From: DAIOFH01 sp036745875
GTDB lineage: Bacteria > Planctomycetota > SZUA-567
Length of the DNA: 42,319 nucleotides
Reading direction: 5' to 3'
Assembly: GCA_036745875.1 (NCBI GenBank)
Contig: DAIOFH010000021.1
Span: 1-42,319, forward strand
The notes below the pieces were generated by a model. That model was not told where the DNA came from. It did no database searches and saw nothing but the letters and a program-made list of their open reading frames with translations. Shown here in pieces: positions 7,736 to 16,166 of the stretch (the first letter of the stretch is position 1; every line of letters starts with the position of its first letter). Both the position numbers and the translations under genes were made by a program.

Positions 7736-8640
7736 ATCCTTATGGGAATGGAAAGGCGATCCTGGTACTGCTTGAGGAATTCGACGTCAGACATTTTCAA
7801 CGGGGTCGTGTCGCCCATTTCGTAGGTCAAGCCCAGCCCCTGGTATTTCGACAATCCAAGGCGATGATAAGGGAGGAACCAAACCTCCCTGACGTTGCGA
7901 AGCCCGGAGACGAAGTCGATAAACCCGTCGACCGCCGCCTCGTCGTCGTTCATGCCGGGGATATAGGGATAACGCACCGAAAGAAAACCGGCATAATTCT
8001 CGTCCAGCCACAACAGGTTTTCGATAATCTGCCTGTTGTCCGCCCCGGTCAGTTCCTTGTGGCGTTCCGGGTCGATATGCTTGAAATCGAAAAAAATTCT
8101 GTCGGCGACCAAAGCGGCTTTTTCGACCGCATCGCGCGGCGCCTGGCCGCAGGTCTCGATAAGCAGCCCGAACTGCCCCTCCTGCGCCTCCGCGGCAAAG
8201 CTGACGATAAAATCGGCATATAACAACGGCTCGCCGCCGCTGAAAGTCACGCCGCCGCCGGAACGCTGGAAGTACGGGGAATCCTTCAGCACTTCCCGGT
8301 ACAACGCCTCGGGAGTATATTCCTCCCCCATCAGCATGCGCGCCCCGACATAGCATCCGTCGACGCAGGTGTTGCAGAGGGTGCAGGCGGCGAAGTCGGT
8401 GATGAACCCCATGCCCTCCCGCCGGGTGATCCCCTTTTGCGGGCAGATGGCGGCGCAGCGGCTGCATCCGACGCAGATGGCGGGCTTGTTGAGTATCTGC
8501 GGCTTGCGCGACTGGGATTCCGGGTTGGCGCACCATTTGCACCGCAGGGAACACCCTTTTAAAAACACCACCGTCCTGATGCCGGGACCGTCCTCGGTGG
8601 AAAACCTTTCGATATTGAAAACGGTCGCGGTTTGCGTCAT
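7732..8640 (-). CDS. Glycyl radical enzyme activating enzyme (radical SAM)
   Basis: The 302-residue protein installs the glycyl radical on its partner enzyme by reductive cleavage of S-adenosylmethionine. The radical SAM cysteines are C30, C34 and C37 in the C-x3-C-x2-C motif CSLRCKWC. The insert after it carries two ferredoxin-type clusters (CVGCSRCAAICP and CTLCNTCVDGC), as in activases of diol dehydratases and other non-pyruvate GREs. GGGVTFSGGEPLLY is the SAM-binding glycine motif. It follows the GRE gene by 72 bases and overlaps the transporter ATPase gene by four. Oxygen-labile clusters mean it works under anoxia. Confidence 0.95.
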   Translation of the reverse strand: MTQTATVFNIERFSTEDGPGIRTVVFLKGCSLRCKWCANPESQSRKPQILNKPAICVGCSRCAAICPQKGITRREGMGFITDFAACTLCNTCVDGCYVGARMLMGEEYTPEALYREVLKDSPYFQRSGGGVTFSGGEPLLYADFIVSFAAEAQEGQFGLLIETCGQAPRDAVEKAALVADRIFFDFKHIDPERHKELTGADNRQIIENLLWLDENYAGFLSVRYPYIPGMNDDEAAVDGFIDFVSGLRNVREVWFLPYHRLGLSKYQGLGLTYEMGDTTPLKMSDVEFLKQYQDRLSIPIRI

Positions 8641-8712
8641 GGATAATCCGATGGGTGCAGAAAGTTTCCGGCCGAGCCGCTACGGACAGACCCGGCCGGA
8701 GCGGGAGAAGTG

Positions 8713-11124
8713 TCAGAGGTCTATTTCCACGCGGTTCAGGACATCCATCTGGCAGTCCGGGGCGAGCGCCGTGAACAGTGCGCTGTAGCCGGAGACGCGG
8801 ACCATGAGGTCCTTGTATTTTTCCGGGTTCTTCATTGCGTCCTGGTAGATGGCGGTGTCCACCACGTTGAACTGGACCTGTTGCGCGTATTTACTGAACA
8901 GCACCTTGATCATGTCGATGACGCGCTGGCGGTGTTCTTTCGTCGAGACGGTGTTTTTCGCCAGGCGCATGTTGAAGATCGCGCCTTTCTGGAACCACAG
9001 GCTCGGCAGCTTGCCGACGGAGTTGCAGGCGGCGGTCGCGCCGTTCCTTTCGGAGCCGTTCGCCGGGGAGATGCCGTTGTTGACGGGGTCCGAATTCTTC
9101 CGCCCGTCCGGGGTCGCGCCGACGGAACGGCCGAAAGCGATATTGCCGGAGACCGGGCTTTGGCTGTAGGAGAAGCAGCACGGCACCGGGCCCTTGCCGT
9201 ATTTGCTGCTGTGGTACTGGTGGCGATAGCGCGAACCGATGTAGTCCTCGAGTGCCACGATCCACCTGTCCGCCGCCTCGTCGTCATTGCCGAATTTCGG
9301 CGCTTTGTTCAGCAGAGCGGCGCGGAGTTCCGGACCGGTGGGGCTGGTGGTCTGGTCCTCGTAGTTGGTCTTCAAGGCGTGCAGCAGCTGCGGCAGTGTA
9401 AGCATTTTCTTGTCGAAGACGGCGTATTCGATGCCGGCGAGCGCGTCGCCGGCGCTGATCGTGCCGGCGGTCGGGCCGCCGTCGGCGGAGTACAGGGCTC
9501 CGCCTTCCACCAGGTCGAGGCAACGCCCGATGCAGTCCTCCACGAGCGACGCGCGAAACGGGTTGATGTCGTAGAGGCAATGCACATAGTCGTTGGTGTG
9601 CTCGGTGACTACCTGGAGATCCATGAAATAAGCGAGCATCTCCTTGTATTCCGCGAAAATTTCCTCCGTTGAGGCGCAGGCGGCCATATCGCGGGAAGTT
9701 TTCCTGTATTCGATGCCGGTGCGCGGGTCGCGGCCGTTATTGAGGGTGATTTCGAGGACCTTTTCGACGTTCAGCCAGGGCCCCTTGGCGGCGAAATCCC
9801 ATTTTCCGGGGATGGACGCTTCGATGCAGCCGTCGGGCGACCAGTCGACAAGATCCTCATCGGCGATGCCCATATCCTTCAGCGTACGCATGAAGGCGAG
9901 GTCATTGTAAAACGCGGGCATGCCCCCCTGATGGACGATACAGGCCTCGAGCGCCTCCATCATGAAATCGTCCGGGGTTCCCTCGAACCACTTGATGGAC
10001 ACGGAGGGGGTCACGAGCTTGAGTTCGGCGCAGGCCTTGACGCACATCCAGGAGATGTCGTTGGTCGCGTCCCTGCCGTCCACGGTCTGGCCGCCGACTG
10101 CGAGGTTGATAAACATCTGGTAGCCGAGGAAAAACTCGGAGTCCGGCCAGGAGCGGAGCTTGTTCAGTTCGTTGCATTTGATGAAGAAGCATTCGAGAAT
10201 GTCGAAGGCCTTTTCCTTGTTCAGGGTTCCGTTCTCGATGTCCCGTTTGTAATAGGGATAGACGTACTGGTCGAAACGGCCGAGGGAAATGGCGTGGCCG
10301 TTGGATTCGAGATGCACCGCCAGAAGGATCAGGTAAATGGACTGCACCGCCTCGTGGAAGGTCTTGGCGGGATTCAAGGGGACATTGCGGCAGATGTCGG
10401 CGAGTTCGGAAAGTTCCGCCTTTGTCTCCGGATCCTTCGCGCGGGCCGCGGCCTTGCCGCATTCGGCCGCGATGCGATTGGAGAAGTTGACGACGGCCTC
10501 GTTCCCTTTGATGACGCCGTCGAGGAAGAATATTTTCTTCACGCCGTCCGGTTCCTTGGGGTCGATTTCGGCGCGGCGCTTTTTGGCGCGGTCGAGGACG
10601 TCCTTGAGGCCCTTTTTCAGCACCAGCTTATAATCCGGTATTTCGTTGCCAAGCCCTGCCCCGACCACCCAGGTCTCGTCGATGATGCCGCTATCCCAGG
10701 CGTTGAGGATTTCTTCGGACAGCGATTCGCGAAGATAGCCCACAAGGGTCTTGTCTTCCCAGTATTTGACGCATTCGCGGATGTCCTTTTCCACCTCCGG
10801 GTCGATGGAGAACTTGTCGCCGGGGCGGTCCTCCCACCGGAACGGCTTGCCGTCCAGCTCGTCGACAATCCACTTGGTCGAGTACTCGGGATAAATGGGG
10901 GAGGCTTTCGGCCATTTCGCCTGGTTGCCGACGATCAGTTCCCCCTCCTTGACCCAGACGGTCATCTGGTCCAGAACATCGTAATAGCCCTGTGCGCGGC
11001 GAATAGGGACGGGTTTTTGCGAATTTCTTTTGATGGACTCGGTGAAGATCTTGCAGCGTTCGGAGCAGATTTTCGGGTCCTGTTCGAACAATTGCCATCT
11101 CAGGCTTTCGATCCGTTTGTTCAT
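8713..11124 (-). CDS. Glycyl radical enzyme of unassigned subclass (dehydratase-like)
   Basis: The 803-residue protein is a pyruvate formate-lyase-superfamily enzyme. The radical glycine is G779 in RVSGYSA, and the thiyl cysteine and its partner acid are C433 and E435 in DGCIEAS. It aligns in length with glycerol/propanediol dehydratase and keeps a histidine in SNGHAIS (H277). Compared from memory with Clostridium butyricum glycerol dehydratase, four substrate-pocket positions differ: H164 is N160 here, S282 is alanine, and H446 and D447 are alanine and lysine. So a radical dehydration is likely, but 1,2-propanediol or glycerol is doubtful as substrate. The ATG at 11124 has GAGGT six bases upstream. 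Kinase, aldolase and importer neighbours point to a sugar-like substrate. No microcompartment shell genes are present. Confidence 0.9.
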   Translation of the reverse strand: MNKRIESLRWQLFEQDPKICSERCKIFTESIKRNSQKPVPIRRAQGYYDVLDQMTVWVKEGELIVGNQAKWPKASPIYPEYSTKWIVDELDGKPFRWEDRPGDKFSIDPEVEKDIRECVKYWEDKTLVGYLRESLSEEILNAWDSGIIDETWVVGAGLGNEIPDYKLVLKKGLKDVLDRAKKRRAEIDPKEPDGVKKIFFLDGVIKGNEAVVNFSNRIAAECGKAAARAKDPETKAELSELADICRNVPLNPAKTFHEAVQSIYLILLAVHLESNGHAISLGRFDQYVYPYYKRDIENGTLNKEKAFDILECFFIKCNELNKLRSWPDSEFFLGYQMFINLAVGGQTVDGRDATNDISWMCVKACAELKLVTPSVSIKWFEGTPDDFMMEALEACIVHQGGMPAFYNDLAFMRTLKDMGIADEDLVDWSPDGCIEASIPGKWDFAAKGPWLNVEKVLEITLNNGRDPRTGIEYRKTSRDMAACASTEEIFAEYKEMLAYFMDLQVVTEHTNDYVHCLYDINPFRASLVEDCIGRCLDLVEGGALYSADGGPTAGTISAGDALAGIEYAVFDKKMLTLPQLLHALKTNYEDQTTSPTGPELRAALLNKAPKFGNDDEAADRWIVALEDYIGSRYRHQYHSSKYGKGPVPCCFSYSQSPVSGNIAFGRSVGATPDGRKNSDPVNNGISPANGSERNGATAACNSVGKLPSLWFQKGAIFNMRLAKNTVSTKEHRQRVIDMIKVLFSKYAQQVQFNVVDTAIYQDAMKNPEKYKDLMVRVSGYSALFTALAPDCQMDVLNRVEIDL

Positions 11125-11160
11125 GGCATACCTCGCTTTCAACAAAGACGTCTCAATTTC

Positions 11161-12588
11161 TTACGCCGTAAAAACCGAAGACTCGACAGATGCGGACACT
11201 ATCCGGCGGATATCCGCAAGGTTCGCGGCTGACCCTTCATGAAGAAGCTGTGCGCCCAGTGTACCGAGGGATGTCGCCTCGAACGGCCCGGCAATGACCT
11301 TTTTCCCCGTCACCCTGGCGGTGATCTGGTTCAGGAGCCGGTTTTTGCTGCCGCCGCCGATGATGTTCAGGACGTCGTAGCGCTTGCCGGAGACTTTTTC
11401 CAGGTCGAGAATGACTTCCCGGTAGCTTCGCGCCAGTGATTCGTACACGATGCGGAAATAGTCGGCATCCTTCTTCGGTTCCTTCTGGCCGGTTTTCTTT
11501 ATATAAGCGGCGATGGCGTCCTTCATGCTGAGGGGATTGAAAAAGTCCTCGGCATTGGGGTCGAATATGGCCGGTTCACTGTCAAGACCGTCAATTTCTG
11601 CGACGATTTCGTCCCAGCTGCGGACGCCGGAGGCTGCGTCCACTTCCTTCTTCAGCCGCTGGGCGATAAACAACCCGGCGGAGTTTTTGAGCAGGGTGAT
11701 GGTGCCGAGGATGCCGCCCTCGTTCGCCAGGCCGGAAGCATAGACCTGGTCGTTGACGAGGGGTTTTTCAAGTTCGACGCCGACAAGGGACCAGGTGCCG
11801 GAACTGATGAACAGCGGGTTGTCGTCGGGGGACGATGTGGGGATGGCGAGAACGGCGGCGGCCGTGTCGTGGGATGGAACGCTGACGACGGTGAAGCGGT
11901 TGATGCCGAGTTCTTCCGCTATGTCCTTCCTCAGCTTGCCGCGGGGCTTGCCGTGCGGAATCACCTCGGGGAAGAGGGAGCGGTCGAGATGGAACTTCTC
12001 GAACACCGACGCGGCGTAACAGGCGTTTTGGACATCGTAGAGCTGTGTGGTGCTGGTGATGGAGCTGTCGGTGTTTTTTTCGCCGGTGAGGAAAAAGTTC
12101 AACAGGTCGGGGATGAGGAGGATGCTTTTCGCCGAGTTCCAGTAGGAGGGAAACTCCCCGCGATAGCCAAGCATCTGGTAAACGGAGTTGATCTTGTCGC
12201 ACTGGATGCCGGTGGCGTCGAACATGAAGCGCCGGTCCGCGTCCGAGAGCGTTGACAGTCCGGTTTGGCCAAAGGAGTTCCGGTAACAGAACGGATTGGC
12301 GAGGAGGAGGCCGTTTTCGTCGAAGAGCCCGTGGTCTATGCCCCAGGTGGATATGCCCGCCGAGTCGATCCGTCCGGCCAAGCCGTGGGCCTTGCGGAGA
12401 CCTTCCTTGATGCGTTCGAAAATAAAGAGGATATCCCAGTGCCAGACTCCGTTGACAAGGATTTCACGATGGGCGACCTGGTCGATGAGGGTTGCGGAGC
12501 ATGTTTCTCCGTCATAGCGTCCGAGGACGATGCGGACTGAGGAGTTGCCGCAGTCGATTGCCACCAGGTTTACAGCGTCTTTTTTCAT
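11161..12588 (-). CDS. FGGY carbohydrate kinase, rhamnulokinase-like
   Basis: The protein of about 475 residues has the FGGY kinase fold and most resembles RhaB. Visible are the N-terminal phosphate-1 loop AIDCGNSSVRIVLGRY, GISTWGIDHGLFD with the catalytic-base region, VVSVPSHDTAAAVLA, SSGTWSLVGVE, NEGGILGTITLLKNSAGLF, and the C-terminal adenosine loop LNIIGGGSKNRLLNQITA followed by AGPFEATSLGTLG. It should phosphorylate a ketose at O-1, giving a substrate for the aldolase in this operon. The start is uncertain: in-frame GTG (12609) and ATG (12603) also exist and none has a good ribosome site; 12588 gives the usual N-terminal length. It is the first gene after the operon promoter. No isomerase is encoded nearby. 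Confidence 0.88.
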   Translation of the reverse strand: MKKDAVNLVAIDCGNSSVRIVLGRYDGETCSATLIDQVAHREILVNGVWHWDILFIFERIKEGLRKAHGLAGRIDSAGISTWGIDHGLFDENGLLLANPFCYRNSFGQTGLSTLSDADRRFMFDATGIQCDKINSVYQMLGYRGEFPSYWNSAKSILLIPDLLNFFLTGEKNTDSSITSTTQLYDVQNACYAASVFEKFHLDRSLFPEVIPHGKPRGKLRKDIAEELGINRFTVVSVPSHDTAAAVLAIPTSSPDDNPLFISSGTWSLVGVELEKPLVNDQVYASGLANEGGILGTITLLKNSAGLFIAQRLKKEVDAASGVRSWDEIVAEIDGLDSEPAIFDPNAEDFFNPLSMKDAIAAYIKKTGQKEPKKDADYFRIVYESLARSYREVILDLEKVSGKRYDVLNIIGGGSKNRLLNQITARVTGKKVIAGPFEATSLGTLGAQLLHEGSAANLADIRRIVSASVESSVFTA

Positions 12589-12764
12589 GGGCTGACCATT
12601 CATTTCCACAGAGTGAGTTTGTGCGAGCTTCAGACGTTATGGCGGAACGCAAAGAGTGGGACGACAAAGCAGCGCTAGTGAATGGAATTAGTTTCAGGTG
12701 TAATATTCTGGCTTTGTGATAAAAATATGAATGTGTGTGACATGTTTCTTATGTAACTAGTTTC

Positions 12765-12793
12765 ATAATAATAGAAACCCATGGCTTTGTCAA
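12765..12793 (-). promoter_or_regulatory. Housekeeping-type promoter of the kinase/GRE/ABC operon
   Basis: Read on the minus strand, TTGACA (12793-12788) is followed by a 17-base spacer and TATTAT (12770-12765). This is close to the sigma-70 consensus. Transcription should start near 12758, leaving a leader of about 150-170 bases before the kinase. The surrounding interval 12610-12960 is AT-rich and contains no gene. Confidence 0.7.
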
Positions 12794-12922
12794 ATCATTT
12801 TTAGCATATTCCTCAAGTTTTTTTGCAATAACTCCATTTATCAGGCTTTTTTGCCTAGTTTTCTTATGAGTTACGATAAGTTTATTCTATCTGAAGCATG
12901 TTTCATGTTTCTAAAATACTCC

Positions 12923-12950
12923 TTGACTATTTTGCCCTGACCGCTATTAT
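12923..12950 (+). promoter_or_regulatory. Housekeeping-type promoter of the LacI regulator
   Basis: TTGACT at 12923-12928, a 16-base spacer, and TATTAT at 12945-12950 point toward the regulator gene. A second possible -10, TATAAT, is at 12999-13004 but lacks a good -35. The leader would be about 215 bases and would contain the palindromic operators. Confidence 0.55.
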
Positions 12951-13034
12951 TACACTGGTAAATGCAAAATTAATTTCATGGCGTGCGCGTGGATAAGCTA
13001 TAATGTTCCAGGGATATGCCGAGGGTAATGCGCA

Positions 13035-13137
13035 GTGCGTTTTCGGAAAACATAGGCCCCCTCGTTGCGTTTTCGGGCTCAAGTTGAATCAATCAAAACG
13101 CGCAAGGTCTGAGGGTCAACTATTTGCGAAAACGCAA
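13035..13137. promoter_or_regulatory. Cluster of LacI-type operator sites
   Basis: The cleanest site is TTGCGAAAACGCAA at 13124-13137, inverted arms TTGCG/CGCAA around AAAA. Related half or near-full sites are TGCGTTTTCG at 13036-13045, TTGCGTTTTCG at 13065-13075, and CAAAACGCGCAA at 13094-13105. Centred CG-containing palindromes of this size are typical for LacI-family repressors. Placement in the regulator leader suggests autoregulation; control of the divergent operon would need looping or further sites. Confidence 0.65.
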
Positions 13138-13173
13138 TAGTGACTTTGTAGGCATAAATATCAAAGGAAACAA

Positions 13174-14232
13174 ATGGCGGGACCATCGGAGAAATCATAT
13201 CTAAGCATGCGTGACATTGCCAAACTCGCCGATGTCTCTCCAGCCACCGTATCACGGGTAATCAACAAATCCGGTTATGTCTCCTCCGCGAACTTCGCCA
13301 AGGTGATGCAGATAATCGAGCAATACGATTATGTCCCGAACCAGACGGCGAAAAACCTCTTCGCCAATGTTTCCAATTACCTCGCCATCTTCGTTTTCGA
13401 CATGGCAAACCCGTTTTTCAGCAGCATCGTCACCCACCTCAACCAGATTTCCTTCGACCACGGCTATACCTTGCTGATTTTCGACACCGGCAACCAGCCG
13501 CAGAAGGAGAGCGAGTTTTTCAATCGCTGCCAAAGCATCCGAGTCAAGGGGATCATCTTCACCGAAGGCACCAGCCGCAACCTTCCGATAAAGCCGTCTC
13601 TCCGGAAATCCCTAGTCTTTTTCGACCGCGCGAGCCCCGGCACGGGCTACCACGCCATCCGCTCCGACAACAAAAAAGGCATGCGTCTCGCGGTGGATTA
13701 CCTCTATAACCTCAACCACAGGCGCATAGCCTTCATCGGCGGTCCGGAGAAGTACTTTACCGCCAAGGAGCGCAAGGAAGGCTTTATGGAGGCGATGGAT
13801 GCCCGAAAACTCGCCTGCCGCCCAGAATACATGCTGATTGACAACAACTTCGCCCGCGCCGACGGCAGGGCTGCGTTCAACCAGGTCCTGTCGCTCCGGA
13901 CGGTCCCGACGGCGGTCGTCTGCGCCAACGAGCAGCTGGCACAGGGCTTCATCCTCGCGGCGCAATCCAGGGGCGTGCGCATCCCGGAGGACATTTCGGT
14001 GATCGGCTACGACGGCGTCGACCCGGACGGCACCTACCCGACCCTCACCTCGATCAGGCAAAACACCCGCGAGATCGCCCGCCTCCTTTTCAAGGCCATA
14101 GCCGACGACGAGGACTCGGGCTGCGAAGATATCGACTGTTTCGAACATATCGTCGATGTGGAGTTCACGGAAGGCGCGAGCTGCCGGAAGATCGAACTCG
14201 AGAACCCGGTGGCTGCACTGGCGCATCCGTGA
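13174..14232 (+). CDS. LacI family transcriptional regulator
   Basis: The 352-residue regulator has the LacI helix-turn-helix and hinge at residues about 10-60 (SMRDIAKLADVSPATVSRVINKSG, then NQTAKNL), followed by a periplasmic-binding-protein-like effector domain (IFVFDMANPFFSS, VKGIIFTEG, VVCANEQLAQGFILAAQSRG, ISVIGYDGVDPDG). It likely represses the divergent sugar cluster and releases DNA when the imported compound or its phosphate binds. AAAGGAAACAA gives the start. It ends in a convergent arrangement with glutamine synthetase. The ligand cannot be inferred from sequence. Confidence 0.94.
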   Translation: MAGPSEKSYLSMRDIAKLADVSPATVSRVINKSGYVSSANFAKVMQIIEQYDYVPNQTAKNLFANVSNYLAIFVFDMANPFFSSIVTHLNQISFDHGYTLLIFDTGNQPQKESEFFNRCQSIRVKGIIFTEGTSRNLPIKPSLRKSLVFFDRASPGTGYHAIRSDNKKGMRLAVDYLYNLNHRRIAFIGGPEKYFTAKERKEGFMEAMDARKLACRPEYMLIDNNFARADGRAAFNQVLSLRTVPTAVVCANEQLAQGFILAAQSRGVRIPEDISVIGYDGVDPDGTYPTLTSIRQNTREIARLLFKAIADDEDSGCEDIDCFEHIVDVEFTEGASCRKIELENPVAALAHP

Positions 14233-14243
14233 AAGAATGCCAT

Positions 14244-14276
14244 AAAAAAATCCCCTGCTCTATCCGAGCAAGGGAT
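14244..14276 (-). terminator. Intrinsic terminator after glutamine synthetase (possibly bidirectional)
   Basis: ATCCCCTGCTC (14250-14260) pairs with GAGCAAGGGAT (14266-14276) with one mismatch. On the minus strand the stem is followed by seven Ts, ideal for ending the glutamine synthetase message. On the plus strand only a weak AT stretch follows, so termination of the LacI gene there is less certain. Confidence 0.85.
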
Positions 14277-14341
14277 CGAAAATACCCACATCACATCATG
14301 GCAAAAGACAACACCCGAACCCCGGTGCCTGAACAAAAAAC

Positions 14342-15772
14342 CTATAAATCATAATACAAACTGAACTCGACCGGTTGGGGCAACTGGTTGTATTCGGCCG
14401 CTTCGGCGCGTTTGTTCCTGATCCAGATGTCGATGAGGCGTTTGGGGAAGACGCCGCCTTCGGTGAGGAAGTCGTGATCCGCTTCCAGCGCGTCCAGGGC
14501 CTGGTCGAGGTTGCGCGGGAGCTGCTTGATCTTGGCCTGCTCTTCCGGAGTGAGTTTGTAGAGGTTGAAGTCGTACGGACCGAAGCCGCATTTTTCCGGG
14601 TCGATCTTCTTCTTGATGCCTTCGAGGCCGGCCATCAGAATGGCGGAATAGGCATAGTACGGGTTGCAGGTCGCGTCCGGGCTGCGCAGTTCGAAACGCT
14701 TCGCGGACGGCGCTTTCGCATAGGCGGGGATGCGGATGACGGAACTGCGGTTCGATGTGGCGTAGCCGATCGTAACCGGCGCCTCGTAACCGGGCACCAG
14801 GCGCTTATAGGAGTTGGTGCTGGGGTTGGTGAAGGCACACAGGGCGTTCGCATGCGTCAGGAGCCCGCCGATAAAGTTGAGAGCCATTTCGCTCAGCTGC
14901 GAATAGCCTTTTTCGTCATAGAAAAGCGGCTTGCCGCCCTTGAAGAGATGCATATGCACGTGCATGCCGTTGCCTGCTTCGCCGTAGAGCGGCTTCGGCA
15001 TGAAGGTGACGGTGCGCTTTTCCTTGATGGCGGCGTTCTTGATGAGGTATTTGGTCATCATCGTCTTGTCGGCCATTTCCAGCATGCCGCCGAATTCGAC
15101 CTCGATTTCCGCCTGCCCCGATCCGCCCACCTCGTGGTGGTGGTATTTGACCACGATCCCCTGCTGTTCCATCAGCATGCTGACCCTGCTGCGGAAGTCG
15201 TTCAGGATGTCGCCGGGGGGTGCGATATGGTAGCCGCCCTTTTTCGGCACCTTATAGCCGAGGTTTTCGTCCATGTCGCCGGCGTTCCATTCGGCCTGGC
15301 GGGTATCGAGACGGAAGTGCGAATAGTTGGGCGTGACTGAAAAGCTCACGTGGTCGAAAACGTGGAATTCGAACTCGGGACCGATGCGCATTTCATCGGC
15401 GATGCCGGTCTGGCGCATGTATTCTTCGGCATGGTAAGCGACATTGCGCGGGTCCTGGTCGAAACGGCGGTTTTCAGGCAGTTCGATGACAAAGACGTCG
15501 CCGATCATCGCCAGGGTCGGCACTTCCGAAAACGGGTCCACATAGGCGGAGCCAAGATCGGGGACAAACACCATGTCGCTGGCTTCGACCGGGGCGAAGC
15601 CGTAGTTGGAGCCGTCGAATCCGATACCGTTGTGCATGACATCCTCGGTGAGGCGCTCCACGGGCATGGTGAGGTGACGCCAGCGGCCGGTGAGGTCGAT
15701 CATCATGAAGTCGACCATCCTGATGGAATGGGTTTTGCAATAGGTGTGCGCTTCATCCAGTTTCTTGAACAT
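14342..15772 (-). CDS. glnA: Glutamine synthetase type I
   Basis: The 476-residue enzyme makes glutamine from glutamate, ammonia and ATP. Signatures include the N-terminal FDGSNYGFAPVEASDM, the metal/substrate segment GPEFEFHVF, HHHEVGGSGQAEIE, KPLYGEAGNGMHVHMHL, the asparagine-rich NPSTNSYKRLVPGYEAPV, NRSSVIRIP, and ELRSPDATCNPY. NLYKLTPEEQ keeps the tyrosine that is adenylylated in GSI-beta enzymes, although control by adenylylation is only a possibility. GTG at 15775 directly precedes the chosen ATG; GAGGAG is eight bases upstream of the ATG. It is followed by an intrinsic terminator and seems to be a single-gene unit. Confidence 0.95.
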   Translation of the reverse strand: MFKKLDEAHTYCKTHSIRMVDFMMIDLTGRWRHLTMPVERLTEDVMHNGIGFDGSNYGFAPVEASDMVFVPDLGSAYVDPFSEVPTLAMIGDVFVIELPENRRFDQDPRNVAYHAEEYMRQTGIADEMRIGPEFEFHVFDHVSFSVTPNYSHFRLDTRQAEWNAGDMDENLGYKVPKKGGYHIAPPGDILNDFRSRVSMLMEQQGIVVKYHHHEVGGSGQAEIEVEFGGMLEMADKTMMTKYLIKNAAIKEKRTVTFMPKPLYGEAGNGMHVHMHLFKGGKPLFYDEKGYSQLSEMALNFIGGLLTHANALCAFTNPSTNSYKRLVPGYEAPVTIGYATSNRSSVIRIPAYAKAPSAKRFELRSPDATCNPYYAYSAILMAGLEGIKKKIDPEKCGFGPYDFNLYKLTPEEQAKIKQLPRNLDQALDALEADHDFLTEGGVFPKRLIDIWIRNKRAEAAEYNQLPQPVEFSLYYDL

Positions 15773-16010
15773 CACTCATTCTCCTCTAAAAAATATCATG
15801 CATATGTCATGCTTCGCGGACGCGTACAAAATTCAAACACCGCACCGGGGAGGGTCGATAGCCGACCGGCAAAGGCTGTGAACAGCGAGCGGGCATTTCA
15901 AGATGTGAATTAAAGGTGGAAATTTTACCCATAATGCTTTTTTTGCCAAGGGAAAAGTATACGGCGGGAATTGAAGGCGTGGGAAATGTACGATGTTATC
16001 CTGGTTTATA

Positions 16011-16137
16011 CCCCCTTACCCTCTCCTTATCGGGGTGCGAGTGCACTTTGCGTGCATCCTTCGAAGATGACCGCCTTGCAGAGGATTGCACGCGGTCGCA
16101 AGTAAAAACCCCCTCCGGCGAAGGAGAGGGTTGAAGT
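16011..16137. repeat. Composite palindromic intergenic repeat
   Basis: ACCCTCTCCTT at about 16018-16028 and AAGGAGAGGGT at about 16124-16134 form perfect outer arms of a roughly 125-base element in the 394-base space between the radical SAM gene and glutamine synthetase. Inner hairpins include CCGGCG-rich stems. It belongs to the same CCCT/AGGG family as 1260-1302. The rest of 15773-16166 holds the glutamine synthetase promoter region but no gene I can support. Confidence 0.6.
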
Positions 16138-16166
16138 ATATCCCGCAGTAACAGTCCAGGCAGGTC

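Noticed and set aside
8713..11124. Calling the glycyl radical enzyme a 1,2-propanediol or glycerol dehydratase
   Set aside because: Four pocket positions differ from glycerol dehydratase and no lactaldehyde reductase or shell genes are nearby; left as an unassigned subclass.
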